Assembly (NCBI GenBank): GCA_948144175.1
Contig: CANXME010002489.1
Location: 124,001 to 188,000 of the forward strand
Length of the DNA stretch: 64,000 bases
Direction of reading: 5' to 3'
Origin: Closterium sp. NIES-65
Taxonomy: Eukaryota > Streptophyta > Zygnematophyceae > Desmidiales > Closteriaceae
The position numbers and the translations under genes are program-made. Position 1 is the stretch's first letter; each line of letters starts with the position of its first letter. This document shows, piece by piece, positions 59,305 to 64,000 of the stretch. The notes beneath the pieces were generated by a model. The model saw only the letters and a program-made list of their open reading frames with translations. It was not told the origin of the DNA and ran no database searches.

Positions 59305-60178
59305 CGAACGACTTATGACGAACGGAAGGAGGCGACATCAACAGTGAAGGGGTGGGAGAGATAGCTGCGATTTTTCATCTCTGCCCAGGAGCCCTCGGCG
59401 CATTACGACAATTTCTCGGCGAGTCTGGACAAAGCCGCTGAAGGTGCTGACATCATCTGACACTAGATCGCGTTCGACAATTTCGACCGGAGTGATATTC
59501 GATTTCGGTTACATCTGCGACGACCATCGTCGAATCTCGTTTTTGCCTTCACCTTTAATCGTATTCATCGCCGACAATTTCGTATACCCCTGATTTAACG
59601 GCCAGAGGATTTCAGGATGGTTCCATTCCGACTCTACTAGCGACAAAACCATCCACTCGACCCGCCCACAACAAACGATTCGATTTCAATTGCTCCCAAC
59701 TGCAACTGCTGAAGATATCGCCTGATTTCCGGCGATGTGAAGAGAAAATTATTCAGTTCGAGGAACATGGATTTTCCGCCGCGGTTTTCGGTCTACATCT
59801 ACGGGTTCGCCCTCGAAGATTTTTGCGGCACGTAACACCCGGTTTCGTCATTGAAATTTCCACAGCGACGCAATCTCATCTGGTTTTCTACGCTCGACGC
59901 TCTTCTTCGTGGGACTTAACACCTGGATTTTTTGTTGGTTTTCATCTCGGCGCAGCTATGAAACATTTTCTGGTGTGCTTTCTTGGAGGGGGGGGAGAAG
60001 TGCGCTCCACTGTTCTTTCCTTGGCGTTTTCCTCGGTCCTTTCTGGCTTTGTCAGGTTGCGTCAGCACGACGTACGATCGCGATCACACCGACACAATCT
60101 ACGGTCCCTGCTCAATCGCGTTTCAATTCGAGTCAGCAAGTTCCCTCCCTTTTCACGTCAGTCCTCGACCGTCAAATC
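59305..60178. other. Host spacer right of element I
   Basis: No gene is recognised. The motif CGACAATTTC occurs near 59408, 59470 and 59572. The right end runs into the LTR of J. Confidence 0.4.
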
Positions 60179-60333
60179 TGTCAAACTATATACATGCCAT
60201 ATATGTTTAGGCTGTAGTGGGGTAGCCAATATGGGGTACAGCCCCTTCTAGGGTTTCATATTTGTACCCAACTCTTTCATAGTTCATTCATTCCTGTCTA
60301 GTATTCTGATATGGTTTCAAAGCAGGAGGTCAC
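60179..60333 (+). mobile_element. LTR plus primer site of copia element J
   Basis: A plus-strand LTR of about 133 bp (60179-60311, TGTCAAAC to TCTGATA) followed by a primer-site-like TGGTTTCAAAGC (60312-60323). Element K begins about ten bases later on the opposite strand. Only this 5' end of J is seen, so K may have inserted just behind the primer site of J, or the two may be joined by rearrangement. Confidence 0.65.
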
Positions 60334-60464
60334 TGAGAAAACTGAAACGAGAATGAATGAACTATGAAACAGTTGGGTACAAGTACTAACCCTAATTGGG
60401 TTGAACCCCATATGGGCTACCCCACTACAGCCTATACAAAAGCATAAGCTATAATGTTCTGACA
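60334..60464 (-). repeat. 3' LTR of element K (131 bp)
   Basis: TGAGAAAACTG to GTTCTGACA. The same subfamily as the LTRs of I and the left LTR of D. Confidence 0.82.
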
Positions 60465-63400
60465 CACCCCCATAGGCAAAGTGGGGGAGAACAAGGGGTC
60501 ACAAGACCAGTCAAGCAAAGCAAAGCAAAGCAAAGCAAGCTCAGGGTGGATCACAAAGTCACCACACATTCCGAGCACAAGTTCAAGGCCACAAGGCCAG
60601 TTCACATGCAGGAGTACACAAACACACATATATATATATATATAAGGCTAGACAAGCAAGAGCAGGTGTATATATATGTAAGAGTACAAGCAAGGTCAAG
60701 AGGTGAGCAAGTGAGGCAAGACAGGCACAAGACCAAGCTGAGTACAGAAGCGCTGATGATCACAAGGCGCAAGTGCCTTGGCGAAGATATCAGCAGTGTT
60801 GGCCTCAGAGGCCACGTACGCAAGACGCAGCTGACCACGCTGCTGCAGCTCACGAGCAAGGAAGTAGCGAAGAGCAATGTGCTTCGTTCTGTGCTCCAGT
60901 CTCTGCTCTCGACATAAGGCCAGCATGGCCTTGTTGTCTACGTACAGCATTGGAGGAGAACGAGGCGGCTCTCCAAGGTCAGTCAGCAGGTAGGTGAGCC
61001 AGCGTAGCTCCTGTGCAGCCATGGCCCCGGCGTAGATCTCAGCCTCACAACTGGAGCCGAGAACAGAAGACGAGCGGGTAGCCCGCCACGAAACAGAGCC
61101 GGAACCAAGGCTGAAGGTGTAACCCTGTGACAACCGCTGCGTAGCCTGGTCGTCCGCCCAAGAAGCGTCTGCGTGACCAGTGAGGACCACTGGACTCCGC
61201 CCTCCAAGCACAAGCCCCATGCCCGACGTACTACACAAGTAGCGCAACACCCTCTTCGCTGCAGCCATGTGCTCCAGTCTGTGTCTCCCAGGAGCAACAT
61301 AGCGTGCGAGAATGCTAAGAGGGTATGCAAGGTCAGGTCGAATGCAGGTCATCAGGTACATGAGGCAGCCAACAAGCTCTGGGTACGGGCCACTCGACTC
61401 TACGGACTCATCCGAAGGCAGAGCTGAGAGCGAGTGGCGAGTAGGCAGAGGAGTGGCCTGAGGCGAGGAGTACGTGAAGCCGAAGCGCTGAAGGACCTGC
61501 TGCACCATGTGTGACTGAGTCAGGGTAATGGTGCGGCGTGCTCTGTCCCGGGTGATCTGCAACCCAAGGTAGCTGCGCAGTTCACCCAGGTCTGTGCACG
61601 TGTGTCTCTTGTGCAGCTCGGACTTCACGTGGGCGAGTCCAGCAGTGTCAGCTGTGGCAAAGACCAAGTCGTCGACGTACACGAGGATGTAGAACGGCGG
61701 CAAAGAAGTGTCGGTGCGCAGAAACAGCGACGGGTCGGCAGTAGAGGGAGCAAACCCAAGAGCCGCAAGCGTAGTCCTCAGTGTGTTGTGCCACTCACGT
61801 GGTGCCTGGCGGAGACCGTAGACTCGCCGCCGGAGGCTCCACTGGGTGCCAGGAGGAAAAGTCCCAGTGAAGCCAAGTGGGTGGCGCAGCCACATCTCCT
61901 CGTGCAGGCTACCCTGCAAGAAAGCAGTGCTGAAGTCGAGAGAGAGAAGCTCGTAGTCGCGCTGAGCGGCTATTTGCAGCAGCACCCGAAGAGTGGTCAT
62001 CTTCGGGGTGGGAGAGAAGGTCTGAAAGTAGTCAACTCCCTGCCGCTGACTGAAGCCACGAGCCACGTACCGCGCCTTGAAGACAGGCGGAGAACCCGGC
62101 GGCCGCTTCACCCTAAAAATCCACATGCCACTGACTTTCTTCGCCCCAGGTGGGGGAACCTCGTCAACGTAGGTGCCTGTGGACTTCCAGGAAGCCATCT
62201 GTACGTCCATAGCTGCCTGCCACTGAGAGGAGTAGGGACCCTCTATCGCCTCCGCGTAAGAGCGCGGAGTCGGGATGTCAAGTGCATCCGGGTCTCCCTC
62301 ACGGGTAAGCAGTACAGACACGAGATGAGGTGAAGCAGCAGCCAGACACTGGAACTCCTCCTGCCTGTCCTCAAGGACGTCCGTGCCAAGGGCACACTCA
62401 CCCCCGACGGACGGAGGACAGACAGACTCAGACTCAGGGACAACACTATCAGCGTAGTCTAGACGACAGCGAGCAGCAAAGTCGACGAGCTCAGCAACTA
62501 GGGCAAACGCAGCAGTGGACTCAAAGGAAGGGTCAGTGATGATAGTAGCAAGGAGACGTGTGACATTAGGACTGGCAGAACGAAGAGAGTCCAACTCAGG
62601 GTCGGCAAGAGCAGGAAGAGAGGACTCAGGAGGAGAGGGCAAAGGGGCACGCAGAGGCGCAGTGGACGGACGCAGAGACATCTAGTGCATGCCAGGGACA
62701 AGAGGAGGAAGCTGACGCGAACCGCGACCACTAGTGCGAGCAGCACGGACAGGCGACGCAGGGCGAGACGCAGGCTCACGACGCTCAGCAAGACCTCCAG
62801 TAGGACCAGTGTAGGGAGAAGGAGCAGGCAGTGGGGAGGCGGGCTGTAAGTGTAACTGTGACAGGACAGGCTGTGGACACTCTAAGGGAGGAGGAGGACT
62901 AGTAGAAGGCGAGAGACCAAGAACCTGCAGAAGGAGCGGAACGAAGTACGGCCGAGGCCGCGCAGCGACTCAAGAGACAACAGGGACAGCACCAGCAGCC
63001 CCAGCGGCAGCACCCGCGCCAGCAGCACCTCCAGCTCCAGTACCGCCAGTAACACCGCCGAAAGGACCGACAGCAGAAGTCTCAGCGCCAACACCCTTAG
63101 CAGCTCCAGCTCCAGACGCAGCCGCCGGCCCAGCAGCTCCAGTACCTCCACTACGAGCACCTCCGGGACCCGCGGCACCAGCACCCTCAGTACCCGAAGA
63201 ACCTCCAGCAATAGCAGTACACCGGGCAAACCACTCGCGCAGCTACTGTGGAGAGAGTGGCGCCCGCCGAGACGAAGCACCCGGAGAACCTCCAGACGCC
63301 TCACAAGCAGGCCCAACTCCCTCAGGCTCCACACCCCCAGGCTCAGCACCTCCAGACGTAGCACCCCCAGACTCAGTACCCCCAGGCGTAGCACCCCCAG

Positions 63401-64000
63401 GCTCAACACCTCCAGACGTAGCACCCCCAGGCGCAGCACCCCCAGGCGTAGCACCCCCAGGCTCAGCACCCCCAGGCTCAACACCCCCAGGCTCAGCACC
63501 CCCAGGAGCAGCACCCCCAGTCTCAGCACCCCCAGGCTCAGCACGCACACGCTCAGCACCCTCAGAGTCAGCACCCCCAGGCTCAGCACCCTAAGCAGCA
63601 CCAGAGTCACCAGTGACCTCGACAGGCTCGAATGCGTCTACCTGGGACACACCTGAAGGGGCTGGACCCTGAGGGGAGAGGGGGTGTACCTGGGGGGGAC
63701 CTGGTACAAGGAAGAGCGGCTGCGGGGGGAGGGACGGAGTGCGCTAGTGGAAGAGACGGTAGTAGGGGACCGACTTGTCAAACGTGACGTCCTGGGAGGA
63801 CGAGAGGTGGGGTGGTAGAACTGCCACCCTGGCGCGTTAGGGGGGAAACCCAGGAAGACGCAGGGAGCAGCACGAGGGGACAGCTTGTTCGCAGACAAGT
63901 CGCGAACAAACGCAACCTTCCCCGTCCACAGCAAGGCTGGGGAGGTCTCCGGCCGGGAGACCCTGGGGTGGAGGTTGATCTGATGCGCCGCGTACCTGAC
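60334..64000 (-). mobile_element. Ty1/copia element K, runs off the window
   Basis: Minus-strand copia element related to E and I. From the left: 3' LTR 60334-60464, C-rich hairpin, tail, RNase H and reverse transcriptase in a long open stretch (60696-62681), a linker with the collagen-like GGAEPGG repeat (about 63560-63300) and a SPQ-type module (about 63240), then the integrase C-terminal part toward 64000. A few breaks are visible in the part seen. The 5' half lies beyond the window. Confidence 0.88.

Overview
The window is eukaryotic nuclear DNA, most likely from the green lineage (a streptophyte alga or another early-diverging plant; I cannot place it more closely). The reasons are GT-AG split genes, secreted proline-rich proteins, and many Ty1/copia elements whose primer-binding sites match plant initiator-methionine tRNA (TGGTATCAGAGC type). 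More than half of the window is LTR-retrotransposon sequence. Positions were read by eye and may be off by a few bases.

Layout. 330-7238: broken copia element A (minus), with a 375-bp TRIM nested in its leader. 8564-10893: host gene 1, six exons, a secreted protein with two CHRD-like domains. 11449-12828: partial copia B (plus), abutting copia C (minus, 12829-18554), a different family with long LTRs. 18555-24413: a less GC-rich stretch with split, unrecognised genes on both strands. 24414-28478: composite copia D (minus). 29753-32939: host gene 2, a six-exon paralogue of gene 1 with the same intron phases. 33848-40841: copia E (plus), which looks whole, with near-identical LTRs, a 5-bp target duplication and one long open frame. 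42227-43736 and 44567-46020: two non-coding, non-autonomous LTR elements, F and G, each with a perfect target duplication. 46440-51330: broken copia H (plus). 51861-59304: copia I (minus), with both LTRs and a target duplication but several breaks. 60179-60333: an LTR plus primer site, J. From 60334 to the right edge: copia K (minus).

How the parts relate. Genes 1 and 2 are an old duplicated pair that kept exon structure, signal peptide, domain order and a short upstream block. Their splice boundaries have repeatedly been copied into neighbouring introns. The short-LTR copia copies (A, B, D, E, H, I, K) and non-autonomous F and G share an architecture: LTRs of about 120-143 bp, a C-rich hairpin next to the polypurine tract, and, where the 5' end is visible, a second hairpin after the primer site whose stem changes sequence but keeps pairing. 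GC-rich leader arrays are seen in D, E, F, G and I. This shared layout suggests that F and G are moved by proteins of the coding copies.

The most unusual items are the TRIM with Pol III-type A and B boxes straddling its LTR/primer-site junction, the covarying leader hairpin, the peptide module repeated in both Gag and the integrase-RT linker, and the duplicated splice boundaries in the CHRD genes.
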